Part shown: piece after piece, positions 9,572-21,827 of the stretch
Numbering within the stretch: the stretch's first letter is position 1
Layout of the letters: every line of letters begins with the position of its first letter
NCBI RefSeq assembly: GCF_963259705.1
Contig: NC_081844.1
Span: forward strand, 12,943,715-13,007,714
DNA from: Myotis daubentonii
Taxonomy: Eukaryota > Chordata > Mammalia > Chiroptera > Vespertilionidae
Direction: 5' to 3'
Length of the DNA: 64,000 bases
Made by a program: the position numbers and the translations under genes
Notes under the pieces: model-generated
The model's database searches: none
Told to the model about the DNA's origin: nothing
Seen by the model: only the letters and a program-made list of their open reading frames with translations

Positions 9572-12500
9572 TTTTATTTGTCCTTGTTTTTGTAGTGATT
9601 TATACAAGATTCCATAACTAGAGATGCACATAGTAATATATACACACATGTGTACATTTATGTATATATGTATCATTATTATGATGAAATGAAAACATGT
9701 ACATGTTAAGATTGTAAACTTGATGAGTGTTAAATTTTTGTTTTTGTCTGTTTACTTCACTGCTCTATTAGCACCTAGAATAGTGCTTGGCACAGTGCAG
9801 GCACTCAATAAAAAATCAACAGTAGACTGATATGTAAAATGCCTACACGTGATAGAGGCTCAGGAAATTCAACAGGAACAGTTCCAGCTTGGGCTTTGAG
9901 GTCCCACAGACTCAGGTTGCAGCCCAGCTCTCCTGCGTGCCAGGGCAAGAGGAACTGAGACTCGGAACTCACTGGTTCACCATCTCACTCAGCACCATTG
10001 GACTGAGTCCTGCCTTGCGATCAGTTAACATCTTCCTCTCAGACAGGTGTCAAAAAGGGAAGCAGTCAGAGCAAGGTTCACTCCAGTCTGTTTTGGGGAT
10101 AAAAGAGTGAACAGCAAAGGAAACATTATCTGGCCTTGGACACCCTTTGAACCAACAGTAAAAATTCGGGTAGAACAATAGGGCCCGTGCCAGGAAATAG
10201 TTCTCTAGCACTCTTCGTACTTGGGCGTGGTTCAGCCAAAAGAAGCCACAGTCCCAGTTCTTTGTAACAATAAAAAAGAGAAAAGGATGTGTCCCAATCA
10301 CCAGTCTATGTTTTCTTCCTTTAAGAGTTGAGGAAATTTTTTTGCCATAGACCAGAACATCTGGCATGTCGTGAACATGAGTTCTGAGGACAAAGCAAGC
10401 ATTGTTTTCAATTCCAGAATTTTGCAAGTCCAAGAGTTTAAATCCATGAAAAATGGCTTTTAAGAGAGGAATGAGACCAGGTTGACTCCTAATATTACAT
10501 CCAAATATTTACCATTTTTGAGCAAGAAAAGAATAATTGCGTGGAACTTTACATCCCTCAAAGACTGTGACTATATAGATTTAAATATTAATAATACATT
10601 ACTGCTAACAACAATAATGATAATGGCTAGTAAAGTGAAAATGCTAAACTTTCATTCTACGGTCAGTGAAGTAGCAGAAAGAGTGTTAACACCGGCAACT
10701 AGCAGATGTGATTCAAATCCCACCTCCATCTTTTTATGTACCTGTATAATTCTCAGAAAATTATCTTTAGGAATGTGAAAGTGGCAGAACCAGTAAGTGT
10801 TCAACTCTCTACATTTTTGTTTCTCTCTCCTTAGCTGTGGAAAAATTAACATGTGTTTATCTGAAAAGCCACCCATCACTCTTCCCTTACAACTCCTCCC
10901 AGGCAGCACTGAAAAGGGGATTATTAATTAATCGGTGTTTGTGAAACACTTAGAAGATGAAAGTGTTGGGTGTGGAGCAGTCCATTTACATCACAATACT
11001 TGAGCTGGCTGCTCCTTCAAGTGGATCCACTTACAATGTAAGGAGTCTCAGTAGAGGTGTTCCAGTCACTCAAGGATCAATGTGTGATTCTGGAAAAGGC
11101 GTGTGTCTGCCACGCCAGAGCAGTGCTGTGCAGCAGGCAGGCATTTCTGGAGATGCCATATTACAGCTAATCCTCGAATGAAAGAAGCTCAAAAGGTTTT
11201 TGCATTTTTTCTACAAATTACTCTATGGTCCCTTTAGTGATAACTTTAACCAACAAGAAGCTATCTGACCTATTTGGATTCACATTGTTTCCTGGTCCTT
11301 GCAGATCTTGGAATCCAGAAACGGAGAAAGAAAATCAGTTCTATGTGGATAAAAGCAGCATTCTGCATGCTGGGGTTCCCTAAATCCCGGAGGAGAAGTG
11401 TGAGGTCCTGTGGGAGGAGTTGGGAGTTGTGCATCTATAGCACTGTCTCTCACATTTGCTTCTGGTCTGCTTCTGATCACATAGAAAGAGACAACTCCAA
11501 GTAGTGAGCACCCAATAGAGTACAGATATGTCATATTTTAAAGAAATACCTGAAACTTGTTATTATTAACCAATTTTACCCAATAAACTTAATTTAAAAA
11601 ACAAAATAGAATAATTGTGATTAATTTTTCATGTTGTTTTTATAGCATTAAAAACAGAATTATACTTTAAAAAAAGATTGCACTGCCCCATGTTGTTTCA
11701 GCAAAACTGTATCACCCATCACAGCAAAATGATGTTAATATTCAATTTGTTTATTTTGTGATTTTTGATTGTTTTTACTTCATGAATCATAAAAATGATT
11801 GATTTAAAATTATAACAAGCATATATAAAAGTATTAGAGTTTATATTTTAGTTCTATGCAACCTCTTAATACAATTATAGTATAAATAATTTAAGAAACA
11901 TTGTTGACTTTTAAGGTTGTTTTTTTCCCTAAATACATTACTCAAATTTGAGAAGCACTGGAGTATGGCAATGAGAAAGGGGAGGAAAATGACTGGTAAT
12001 CTACAAATTGGGTCATCATTCCTTCAATAATTAAGACTTGGCTGAATGTTAATTCCTGTGTTCTGTAATTCAGCATCAATAAAAGAAATCTCCATGTACT
12101 ATTCCAGAATTTCATTTTTGCCTCTGAATTATGTTCATATCCACAAATCCCAGCCAAGGACCTATTGAATAATTGTCCCCAAATGTAACATTTTCCTGGT
12201 GATGTTTTCCCTTCCTAGGTTCTAGGAAATATAGAAATGTGTTTCTAATTATTAGCAGAACCACCTGGTAACGGCACTGTATCATTGTAATAATATGACT
12301 CATTTAGTACACAGTTTGGTGGAACTCAGAGTCATCTTTGACGCCATCCAAGGAAAATCATTTACCAAAATGACCTCACATTCGCAGGCTCACCTATAAT
12401 AAGATGATCATATTTTGTAAACCGAAAATCAGAACCCGTGGCTTGGCAGGCATAAATATATCTGCAACTGGAGTTTTCCTGGAAAATCCAGGGCATGCAA

Positions 12501-12990
12501 ATTTCTATGGCATAAGCCACAGAAATCACCTGCTAAATGATGCTCTGGTGCCTTTACTTGGAGAACTTGGGGAACTAAAGCAACTGGCTTTCGTCTCTAG
12601 AGTCGTTATGTATGTGTGGGCTGAGTCCCAAAAATCTATCACTTCCCTGAGTTCACTGAGTGTGTGAGAGGTGAGAACAGAAATCAAGCCAGCTCTTCTG
12701 GGACACTTACCCTGGTTTTTCAGGGAAACCAACAAGAAATCTCCTCCTGTATAATAAGCCTTCTGGAAGTTGGCCCCTCTTTAGGTTCAGTGGGGTTGGC
12801 ATATTGATGCTAGAAAGGGGTGTGCCCAGAAGCCTGGGGAAATGCTCAAGCTTCAGGCTAGGTTTTTCTTCTATGTTGAATCATATTGTACTGGCCATAG
12901 GCCCCAAGTCTGTGAGCCTATGCTAATTTGCATGGCATATAATAACCATTCTGGTTCCTATTCTCTTTTCTTCTTAGTTGTTTGACTGCT
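9572..12990. other. unassigned DNA with weak MIR and L1-tail traces
   Basis: Mostly unrecognised. 10,660-10,790 resembles a MIR core (AGTGAAGTAGCAGAAAGAGTG, then GATTCAAATCCCA). 9,850-9,990 may be another MIR piece. 11,510-11,625 (TTATTATTAACCAATTTTAC, then AATAAACTTAATTT) resembles an L1 3' end. No coding region is supported; the 127-residue minus-strand frame at 10,050-10,433 has no recognisable motif. Confidence 0.4.
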
Positions 12991-13200
12991 TTTAAAAAAT
13001 GTGTTTTTATTGATGTTTTAGAGAGAGAAGAAGGGAGAAGGAGAGGGAGATAGAAAGATCGATGAATGAGAAACATCACTCGACTGCTTCCTGCACACCC
13101 CTACTGGGGATTGAGCCTCAATTCGGGCATGTGCCCTGACCAGGAATTGAACTCTTGGTGCATGAGTTGACACTCAACTACTGAGCAACACTGGCTGGGT
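12991..13200 (-). mobile_element. Ves-type SINE, minus strand
   Basis: Same layout as the other minus-strand Ves copies: T-rich/AATGTGTTTTTATTGATG end at left, GA-rich tail region, then the tRNA-like head ending CTGAGCAACACTGGCTGGG. The flanks are T-rich, so the TSD cannot be fixed. Confidence 0.88.
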
Positions 13201-13307
13201 TGTTTTTTTTGTTGTTTTACTTTTGCTTTTTTTGTTGTTGTTAAGTAAGAAGGTCAGGGAGTGGAAGAAGAGATAAAATGAAGAAGCAACAGGTTATATA
13301 AATCTGA

Positions 13308-13461
13308 TTTTTTTATTGAGGTATAATTAACAGATAACATTTATATAACCAGTTATATTAGTTTCAGGTGTACAGATTAATGATTTGATATTTGTATAAG
13401 TTGCAAAAATGATCATCACAATAGGCTAGTAACATCCATCACCATATATAGTTACAACACT

Positions 13462-13518
<57 letters not shown>

Positions 13519-13790
13519 ATTTCAGAGAAGAAGGGAGAGGAAGAGAGAGATAGAAACATCAATGATGAGAGAGAATCGCCAACTGGCCGCCTCTCGCACG
13601 CCCCCACCGGGGATCAAGCCCATAACCTGGGCATGTTCCCTGACTGGGAATTGAACTGTGACCTCCTGGTTCATAGGTCAATGCTCAACCACTGAGCCAT
13701 GCCTGCCGGGCCAACATTTTTTGTGTGATGATCGTTTAAGATGTATCCTTTTAGCAACTTTTGAATATGCAATGTACACTATACATTTTA
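13308..13790 (-). mobile_element. old L1 3'-end fragment split by a Ves SINE
   Basis: TTTTTATTGAGGTATAATTA followed by GTTTCAGGTGTACAGATTAA, with a CATCCATCACCATATATAG block, is a familiar minus-strand reading of the 3' UTR of ancient mammalian L1. The sequence resumes after the SINE at 13,462-13,711. The right boundary is approximate. Confidence 0.6.
13462..13711 (-). mobile_element. Ves-type SINE with (AT)n tail
   Basis: A minus-strand Ves copy whose A-rich tail has become a pure (AT)n tract (13,465-13,516). The head ends GAGCCATGCCTGCCGGGCC. It is flanked by short similar sequences, CAACACTT and CAACATTTT, a plausible TSD. Confidence 0.88.
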
Positions 13791-15059
13791 GCTTAAAACA
13801 AGGAACAGCAGAAGAGTTTTCTAGCATGGTAATGTATATTGGCATGGAAGGAACTAAGTACCATGTTGAAGAAAAGTTTAGTTAAGTAAATTCTCAGAAG
13901 CCTTAGGCACAAGCAGGAGAAGTCAAAGATAAATAGTAAGCCACACCAAGGTTCTGTCTTGGAGGACTTACTTTGATGTGGGGAGTGGGAAAGGGCTGTT
14001 CCTCTGTGAGAACACATGTGATATGATTGATGGCATCCATTCCTGAGAAATGACAGCAGATCGTGGCACCTCACTTAACACTCATCAGCGTGGCAGAGAG
14101 AAGGGGCCTGTGGCAGAGGCAGCAGCTGGAGGAAGGGGAAAGGAGCAAAGGAGATGCAAATGCTCCGGGTTCCTCACATCAGCACTGGGCTCTTTCTGCC
14201 TGGCAGAGGACTGTGTTGGCAACAGAAAGCCAAGAGGGAATAAATCTGGGAAGGACACTCCCCCCCAACATGCTCTAACTTAGTTTTCTAAAAACCAAGG
14301 ACTTAGGTGATTTTTAACAAAGAAAACTATATAAATACACCAGTGCCCCTTTGTAATGTTCTTTCTCAAGAAATGCCAGGTGCAGCTGCCTGTTGATTCT
14401 CACATCCCAGCCAAGCTTCCTAATTCAGGGCTCACAGGCAAGGTTTGGGCCTGTGAGCAGGATGCTGTTTGGGATCTTTACAGAACATAGAGTAGGTGAT
14501 GTCTAAAGTTGGCAGCTGCTGCAGTGGAAGGTCTTCAGATCAGAAGCACTCTTTTCAAATCTCAGTTTGTCTACTGATGAATCTTGACCTCTCTGAGACT
14601 CCATTCTTTATTCTGCCAAATGGGCTAATTCCTACTTAGCTCATTGGATTGCAGAAAGAACCAAATGGGATGACTGCTGTGAATGTACCTAGCACAGAGC
14701 AGAGCTAGGACTTATCAGGAGAAATTAGTGTTCTTGAACATGCATCAAGGATGTAATCATGCTGGACAGTGACTGTTTTCAATTCTAATATGTTGAAAAA
14801 TAATAGATAATCAGTAGGCAATTATGGAAAAGCCTTGTGAAAGTCCGTTAGAGGATCTGAAAAATTAGACTAGAGGTAGCCAGGGTCTATTTCCCTCTAA
14901 TGACCTTGGTGGCAAAAATGAGACCTAGAATGCTGAACACAAGGATGAAAGTGTTTAAGGCCTTGGGATGATGGAACTGTTCTAGAATTTGGTTGCAATG
15001 GTGGTGGCAGAACTTTAGTAAACAAATAGACTAAAACTATTGAGTTATATATCATGAAG
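13791..15059. other. unassigned DNA with one MIR relic
   Basis: 14,510-14,710 reads as a plus-strand MIR (TTTCAAATCTCAGTTTGTCT, then CTGCCAAATGGGCTAATTCC, then CTAGCACAGAGCAGAGCTAG). The remainder is unrecognised. Overlapping 71-93 residue frames around 13.8-14.3 kb have no family resemblance. Confidence 0.45.
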
Positions 15060-15743
15060 GTCAATTTTCTATTTCAACTTGGGTGGTCTGTAGTTCCCAT
15101 TTATTTAATCAAAAACTAATCTAGGTGTTGTTGTGAAAGTATTTTGCAGATGTGATTAACATCTACAAATCACCCACTTGAAATAAAGGGGATTACACTT
15201 GATAATTTGGATGGCCTTTTTGAAATCAGTTGAAAGGCCTTAAGAGCAAAAGCTGAGGTTTCCAGGAAAAGAAATTCTGCTTTGAGACTCTAACATCAAC
15301 TTCTGCCTGAATTTCCAGCCTGCTGGCTTGCCATATGAACTTCAAACTTGCCAGCTTCCATAACTAGGTGAGTTTATCGATCTATGTCTTTGTCTATGTC
15401 TATATCTATATCATCTATATCATCTATATTGCCGGGAGCCGGTCCATCCGTGCTGTTTCAAGGGACCTGGCATATATAGCATACGGTTCTTAATATGTTT
15501 GCTCACCTTCTTGGCACTGTGTTTTAACCAAGGTCACCTCTCCAAGAAAGGTTGAATCCCCAGGTAGGGATTTTCCCCTGAAGTTAGGGAGGGAATAAAA
15601 CCCCTCAACTAAGTGCCAGGTGGGTAATTAATCACTTTAACTACGAACAATCATGCTTAAGCTACATAATCTTTACTCCCTGGAATGGAGATAAGAAACG
15701 CCCTAACCTTTGTAATAGAGATTGATAGGATTGAATCAACTGG

Positions 15744-15750
15744 TATAAAT
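15744..15750 (+). promoter_or_regulatory. TATA box of the solo LTR
   Basis: TATAAAT lies about 315 bp from the LTR start and is the only good TATA-like motif in it. It is inferred to have marked the U3 promoter, so R would begin about 25-30 bp downstream. Confidence 0.55.
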
Positions 15751-15774
15751 ACAGATGTAACTAGACAGAACTTA

Positions 15775-16085
15775 GAACACAGAACTCAGGAGACAGGACT
15801 TAGAAGAGAGAACCTACAGACAGAACCTACACAGAACCTACAAACAGAAGAACTTCTCTGGAGATGACATGGCAAAAGATCCTGGACTGAACCTGACTAC
15901 AGAAATTGGCAAGAGAACCTGACTAGAACCTGGTGACTGAACCTGGCTGGAAAACCTGGACAGAACCTGGCTGAAGAACCTAGCGAGGGAACATGGCTAC
16001 AGAACCTCGCTGGAGATCCGAAGCAGAACCTCTCTGGAGATCCAGACCAGAACTTGGCTGGAGACCCTGGCTGGAGATCCTGGCT
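15775..16085 (+). repeat. degenerate short tandem repeats inside the LTR
   Basis: Repeated AGAACCT, CTGGCTGGAGA and GAACCTGACTAGAACCTGG variants fill about 300 bp downstream of the TATA box. Units vary in length, so this is an expanded U3/R/U5 segment and not a clean minisatellite. Confidence 0.75.
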
Positions 16086-16687
16086 AGGCTGCTGATCAAC
16101 TGAACACTGTCTCCGTGTCCTTCCTTCTTCGCTGACTCCATCCACACCTTTGGGGACCCCTGGACCCGCTGGGGCTGGACCCCGGCACTATATCTATATC
16201 TATATATCTATAGCTATATCTATATTATATATATATTACATATATTAATTGAGCTATTAGCTGTTAAGTGTGTATACTTTTTTTGGAACACACACTGTGT
16301 ATGTACGTGTGTGTGTGTGTGTGTGTATGCATTTGTTCTGTTTCTCTGGATAACTCTGATGAATACTAAACTTAAAACAACATGAAGTTATTATAAGTAA
16401 ATTATGTGTCAATAAATTGTATTTTCTTTAAACTACATACTATATAATTTCAGTTTTATAAAATTCTAGGAACGACAAACTAACCTTTAGTGAGAGAAAG
16501 CAGATCAGTGGCTGCAGAGTCATGGGAAGACTACAGAGGAGCCTGAGGAAACTATTGGGGGTAATGGCTGTGTGCAATAGCTGATTGTGGCTTCATGTGT
16601 GTTTACACAGGTGAAAATCTGTCAAAGAGCACACTGTAAATGGGTACAGTTTATTGTATGTCAGTTTGACCTTCATAAAGTGGCTTA

Positions 16688-17081
16688 TCCTATGTAATAA
16701 AAGCCTAATAGGCTAAGTGTCCGGTCATCCAGTCATCCGTTCAATCAATCAAAGCATAATACACTAATGATATGCTAAGGCCACTCAACCGCTCACCATG
16801 ACGTACATTGACCACCAGGGGGCAGACGCTCCAACCGGTAAGTTAGCTTGCTGCTGGAGTCTGGCCGATCAGGACTGAGTGAAACAGGCTGGACATACCC
16901 TGGCGCCCTCCCACATCCCTCCCCAACCCTGATCATGCACCAGTGGAGTCCCTCAGCCTGGCCTGCACCCTATCTCAATCTAGGACCACCTGGGGGATGT
17001 CAGAGAGCCGGTTTCAGCCCGATCTCGCAGGCCAGGTCAAGGGACACCACTGGTGCACAAATTCATGCACCGGTCCTCTCG
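16688..17081 (+). mobile_element. short non-autonomous Helitron, 394 bp
   Basis: It begins TCCTATGTAATAAAAGCC after a host A (16,687). It ends with the hairpin GTGCACAAATTCATGCAC plus CGGTCCTCTCG before a host T (17,082). The final CTAG has mutated to CTCG. Its interior differs from the other Helitrons in the window, so it is a separate subfamily. It has no coding capacity. Confidence 0.9.
16812..16825 (+). promoter_or_regulatory. CTCF-like core motif inside a Helitron
   Basis: CCACCAGGGGGCAG matches the well-known CTCF core CCANNAGGGGGC. It is part of the Helitron's own sequence, so other copies of this subfamily may carry it. Binding is inferred from the motif only. Confidence 0.55.
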
Positions 17082-18250
17082 TCTAAAAATAATAAGAGAC
17101 AGAGAGAAGGAGAGAGACAAAAAGAGAGCCAGAAAGATAAATCCAAGAGAAAAATGTTAAGGTTTAGAGTAGATGGGGCCTGTGCTGCCTATTTTGTTTC
17201 CCCTTCATCCTGTTATCCTCCTTGGGTCCGAAAGCTGCACAGAGAACACAGGAGATGAAAGGAACAGTCCTCCCCACCCTCCAGGACTCTGGAAACACCC
17301 ATTCCCCTTCTAATTGAAGTGGAGATGCCAGCAAAGTCTGCACCTGGACACAGTGTGCCCATCCATGCCTGGAGATAAAACAGAAAAACTGTGAAAGTTC
17401 AGTCGGCTGTAATCAGAAAGAATGTTTATAAAGTATCCTGCTGCCTTGTTCTGTCCACTAGAGAATCAATCTTGGAGCCCATCTGTGTCCAAAAGGGGTG
17501 AATACAGAGCACCCATCCCCTCACTATAGCACTAGCACAGCTGGTCAGAGAACACCGAGCTTCCAGAATTAACTGAGAGGTAAGACCACTGGGTCAAACA
17601 TCAGAAAGAGCTGCTTCCCTCTCACCGAGAGGAGGAAGCAACAAGCATTTGCCCAGCAAGGCGGAGTGGGCCAAGCTTCTGCTCAGATCGTGCCCTAAGT
17701 AAGCATGTGGGAAGAGGCTGAGGAAAAGCCTGGTCTGTTCCAGGAAAAGGGTACAGCAGAATTCTGGAAAAGAAATCTGGTCAGAATCAGCACAGAGATC
17801 CCCCTTATTTGGACTTGCTAAGTATTTTGGTTGACAAGGAAGTAAAACTTAGCAGGACAATACCAAAAGCCACCACGGATATTTACAGCCATTCATTGAC
17901 TATGAGTGTGCTCAACTGTGTGGCTTTGGCCATTTTCAGCTCCACCTTTCTTGTCCACATGGCATTTGGAATTTAAAACTAATCCAGATGTTTTTGTAGA
18001 TACAGCACAACTATTTCAGGCAAGATTCTGGTGCCCAGAGTAAGTCAACAAGGGAGGCTGAGCAAGCTCCCAGGGACAGCCTGGCTCATGGTCAGGCATG
18101 CATTCCTCTATCTAAGAGAGCTGCCACTTGAGCAGCACTCCCGGAATTCACAACCTGGGGACTATTTGATCTTTCAGTCTACCTGGGGGTGGTCTCACTT
18201 CCGGGTCGCAGAAGAGGGTGAGAGCACAGGTGTGATCCCTTGTGCGTGCT

Positions 18251-18251
<1 letters not shown>
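17082..18251. other. unassigned DNA
   Basis: It starts with a short GA/AAAG-rich patch (17,095-17,150). The rest is unrecognised. The 136-residue plus-strand frame at 16,848-17,258 begins inside the Helitron and is not a gene. Confidence 0.5.

Positions 18252-18329
<78 letters not shown>
18252..18329. repeat. (GT)n(GA)n compound microsatellite
   Basis: A pure GT run of about 35 bp passes straight into a pure GA run of about 43 bp. Confidence 0.98.
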
Positions 18330-18333
<4 letters not shown>

Positions 18334-18439
18334 GGCAGCCTAAAAGCAAGAAACAGAAAACCCCAGGGCAGAGAAGCCATAGAAACATGAATTTTATTGT
18401 CAAAGGTTGGGATTCATGTTCACATTACTTTGTACATGA

Positions 18440-18600
18440 GCATTTTGACCATGGACAAATGACTTGGTTTTCTGAGTACATTTTATCATCTGCAAAATGG
18501 GCCCATGAAGCTAGCTCATGGGATTGTTGAAAGGATTACCTGATATATGATAGCACATGGTAAGGTGCTTTATAAACTGGGAGGCACAGATGATGAGATG
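18440..18600 (+). mobile_element. MIR relic
   Basis: CATTTTATCATCTGCAAAAT, then GGGATTGTTGAAAGGATTAC, then a GCACATGGTAAGGTGCTTTA-like block, in the order of a MIR element's 3' half. Diverged; boundaries approximate. Confidence 0.6.
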
Positions 18601-21600
18601 CTCCCACGTTGCCCACCAGGCCTCCTACCCAAGGAAGAGTAAGATTTATGGACATGCAGTTCCAAGATGACTTGTGAGGTGAGAGAGTTGTGAGTTGTGA
18701 CCACAGGACCCTGCAGGGCAAGCCAAGCTCTGTCTGAGGACGGGTACTACAGAGGAGGTGCTCTGAGCACTGTTGCTGGTTCTGAGACCCATGGCCTCTT
18801 TTAATTCAAAAAAAGCAACAGGATTCAGATATTTTTAATTTTTGCTTTAAGAAATCAGTGCAAGGCGCTTTCTCTACCTAATCTCTAACGCTCCCACCAA
18901 GCCTGTAATCGACTTTTGCTACCCACATGTTAGAAGTGCCTTAACTGAGGCTGAGAAAAGTGAGGGAGCTTGCCAGCAGTCCCCCAGCCAGGCAAGGGCA
19001 GAGCCAGAATCCAGCCCTGCCTCTAATTCCCCTGATTTCCCATTTGAATTTTAAAATAATATAAGCAAGATGTTATATATTTTTGAACCAAAAAAAATCT
19101 TTTAAAATCAGATTATTGTTTTCCTGTATGAGATTCAAGCTGGGCCTTGGAAATGAAGAAAGAATTGGGAGAACTTGGAAAGGTTTGGGAAGGACGTAGC
19201 CAAAGCGAACAAAAGCTTGGGAGGGAAACAAGAAAATGTTCCCTGACAGGGAAAAATGAAAGAATTTGTTCACTCGATGGTAAGTTCTGAAGAAGCCAGG
19301 AACTGTATCTTATAACTTCACTTAGTGGCTGGAGGCCACCCCCACCCCCGGCTGCCAGCTGGGAACGTAGTATATTCTGGTTGATCTATTGATCATTTCA
19401 CTCTGAAAAAGAAAAGGCCAAAGGAGTGGAATTCATTACAACCTCCAAAAATCATGTGTAACCGAGTCAGAGGGGAGTGGTGATGAAAAGAGGGTTTACG
19501 TTCCATGATGTCAGAACACGAAGGAAAGTTCTAGAATGCCTTTGAAAAAAATTTTTCAGTTTTTTCCATCTGAAATGGGTGTGAGGCATTTGAACACACT
19601 ACCAAGGATGCAAAGCCTCTTTCTTTGCTGATCTCAAAAAGAATGTTCAAGGGCCAAAGTTTTGAAAGAATAGATTGCACACCTGTAGTTCTGGGGGTGA
19701 CCTCAATGTAACTCACAGTCTGAAAAGCCAGTGATGCCCCTGACTTTGCCCATATCGAAAGGCCAATTCCAACATGCTCTGCAGGTCAAAACAGCTTCTC
19801 TGCTCATGGAGGTCTCGCCAGCACCCAGAGGATTCCAGCGATGTGGCTCAGCCACAAGGAAGGACAGGAAGAGATGTTTCAATATCATTTGAGGCTTTTG
19901 TGGGAGAGCAAATGTCGAGCCCATAATAGATGCTTTCTGATCCTTCTCACACTGCACCTGGCTCTCCTAAGTATTGGTCCTATTACATTTTTAAAAATAG
20001 CTCTGAAGTAATTTGTGAGCTGAACTGGCTACAGAATAAAAAACCCACCTGAATAAATTCTACTTGTTCCTATCAGCCAGAGACCCAGACCTACAGCTGC
20101 AGTTTCCTCAGAGCTAATTTTCAGCATTAGGGTTCATCAGAACCGAAATTCCATTCTAATAAATGGTGAGGCAGCAGCCACTCTTTCAGCCACTCGTTCG
20201 GGCGATCGGGGAATTGGCAGATGAGTTAAAATGTTCCATTGGTGACAACACACAGCTGTTGAGGTGCAAAGATGTGAGACTCTAATCAGACCAGGTTGTA
20301 TAAGTAGCACTGTCTCATTATCTCTGCTTGGGGGATAGGGTCCACCGGGCAGCTGGGGCTGGACGGATGTCAACAGGAGAGCTAATGGGAAGTTGACACA
20401 CAAAGATATCAACTTAGAAGAGAGGAAGTGGGTAACCTATGCCCCCTTTAACCTTGAAGAAGAATATGGAGTGGGCAGCCCCTTCACAATGATTCTTGCA
20501 TGAGGCAGCATCAATAACCAATGTTACTCTTTTCTTGCATTTGTAAGAAATGACCTCCAGGGCTTCCCCTTGGCATATGTTGCAGTGTTCTCCCAGGAAC
20601 GCCTTATTTTTCCCAACATTCTGAGGAAAGCTGTAATGTCAGCTAAGCAATGCTCAGAGTGGGAAACTGTCTTGAGTGCCAAGCACAGAAGAGGTAGTCC
20701 GTAAGTGGTGGCTATTCACTCTACTAATACACAAGCAAGCGGGGTGCTTCTAAATTTGCTGACTTGCAAAATAGATGATGGTTATCTTAGAAATAATAAA
20801 AGTAACCAATGATCATTGGTCAAGCTACGTAATGATGATCAATTTACCAAATGCCTTCACACTCATTATATAGTTAACCTGCCCCCAGGACTTCGTATGG
20901 TAGGGCTGCTTATTATTCACCCTTTAGTGCTGAGCCTCCTTGGGGGCTCTATAGAATAAGCAAATAGTACCTCTGTTATTACCCAAGTGCAGAAACTGCA
21001 GGAGCCGGGCAAACGAAGAGGAAAATACTGGTTTTATTGCTGATAAGAGTTCCTTGAAATTGAAGCTGAGATATACAATGAGCTTGTTAACATTCCCACC
21101 CCACTCCCCACAGGCACATACAACAGATATCAGTACAGAACCCTGGGGCAGGCCCTCCAAGGACAAGTGTGAGTCTTCACTGCAGATTCTTGTATCAAGA
21201 ATCCAGGATGAGAGGAGAGAGAACACATCTCTCATGCTTACAGACTTTCAGTAGATAAGCACCACCCCACCAGAAGCATCTCCCCAAGGCTGCCATGTTG
21301 TGATCAGGTAGCTTCCTCCTCTTTGTGAGGATGAGTGGAGGAGGAGGTAGGTGTGCCAGCGATATGACTCTTGGAAACATAAGGAGAGGAGGGGAAGTGA
21401 TTTCTCCTAATACATCCCAGTGCTTTTGCTTTCCTAACACATTGGATCAGACATCAAGACTATGGTCATCCCAGAAGTAGCTATTTTTCCTAAGGGAACT
21501 TTTCCTCCTAGCAGCACTACTCCCACTTTATGAGACCAGCCCCCCAATAGACAATTCTCCTGGGACCACAGGTGGGCAGTTTAGAATTGGCCCCCAGAAG

Positions 21601-21827
21601 ACTCTGAATGGGTCCAAGGAGTACACTAACTCAACTAAGTTCACACTCCTTATTCTGTTTTCCTCTCCCCAAAACTGTTCAGCCATGTTCTCTAATATAA
21701 CGCTTTTCAGGGACTCTGCAATGTGATTAAATAACAAAATAAAGATAATTATGTAAGGCCAGCAACAAACAGGGATATAAACTCATTTGGATATAAACTC
21801 ACTCCCATTAGGAAATTCCAAGGGAGA
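18601..21827. other. unassigned DNA
   Basis: About 3.2 kb with no recognisable gene, Ves SINE, hAT or Helitron. Several 60-100 residue frames exist on both strands, none with a recognisable domain. It may include old repeats too diverged to name by eye. Confidence 0.5.

Larger units (their letters stand above)
15430..16187 (+). mobile_element. endogenous retrovirus solo LTR, 758 bp
   Basis: Perfect 7-bp terminal inverted repeats, TGCCGGG and CCCGGCA, are flanked by a perfect 6-bp TSD, CTATAT (15,424-15,429 and 16,188-16,193). TG...CA ends with a 6-bp duplication are typical of integrase action, and class II (beta-like) elements commonly make 6 bp. It has a TATA box at 15,744-15,750 and no internal viral genes. 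The intact ends suggest a fairly recent insertion. The 3' half carries degenerate AGAACCTGGCT-like repeats. Confidence 0.95.
15060..16380 (+). mobile_element. old mammalian interspersed repeat split by a solo LTR
   Basis: 15,060-15,420 (TTTGCAGATGTGATTAACAT, then CAGTTGAAAGGCCTTAAGAG, then CTTGCCAGCTTCCATAACTA) and 16,320-16,380 (TTCTGTTTCTCTGGATAACT) occur in the order of a common old mammalian repeat whose family name I cannot give with certainty. A CTATAT-rich microsatellite lies between the halves and was the target of the LTR at 15,430-16,187. Confidence 0.5.

Noticed and set aside
18031..18403. Frames with (ER)n, (SL)n and (HT)n runs
   Set aside because: Translations of the (GT)n(GA)n microsatellite.
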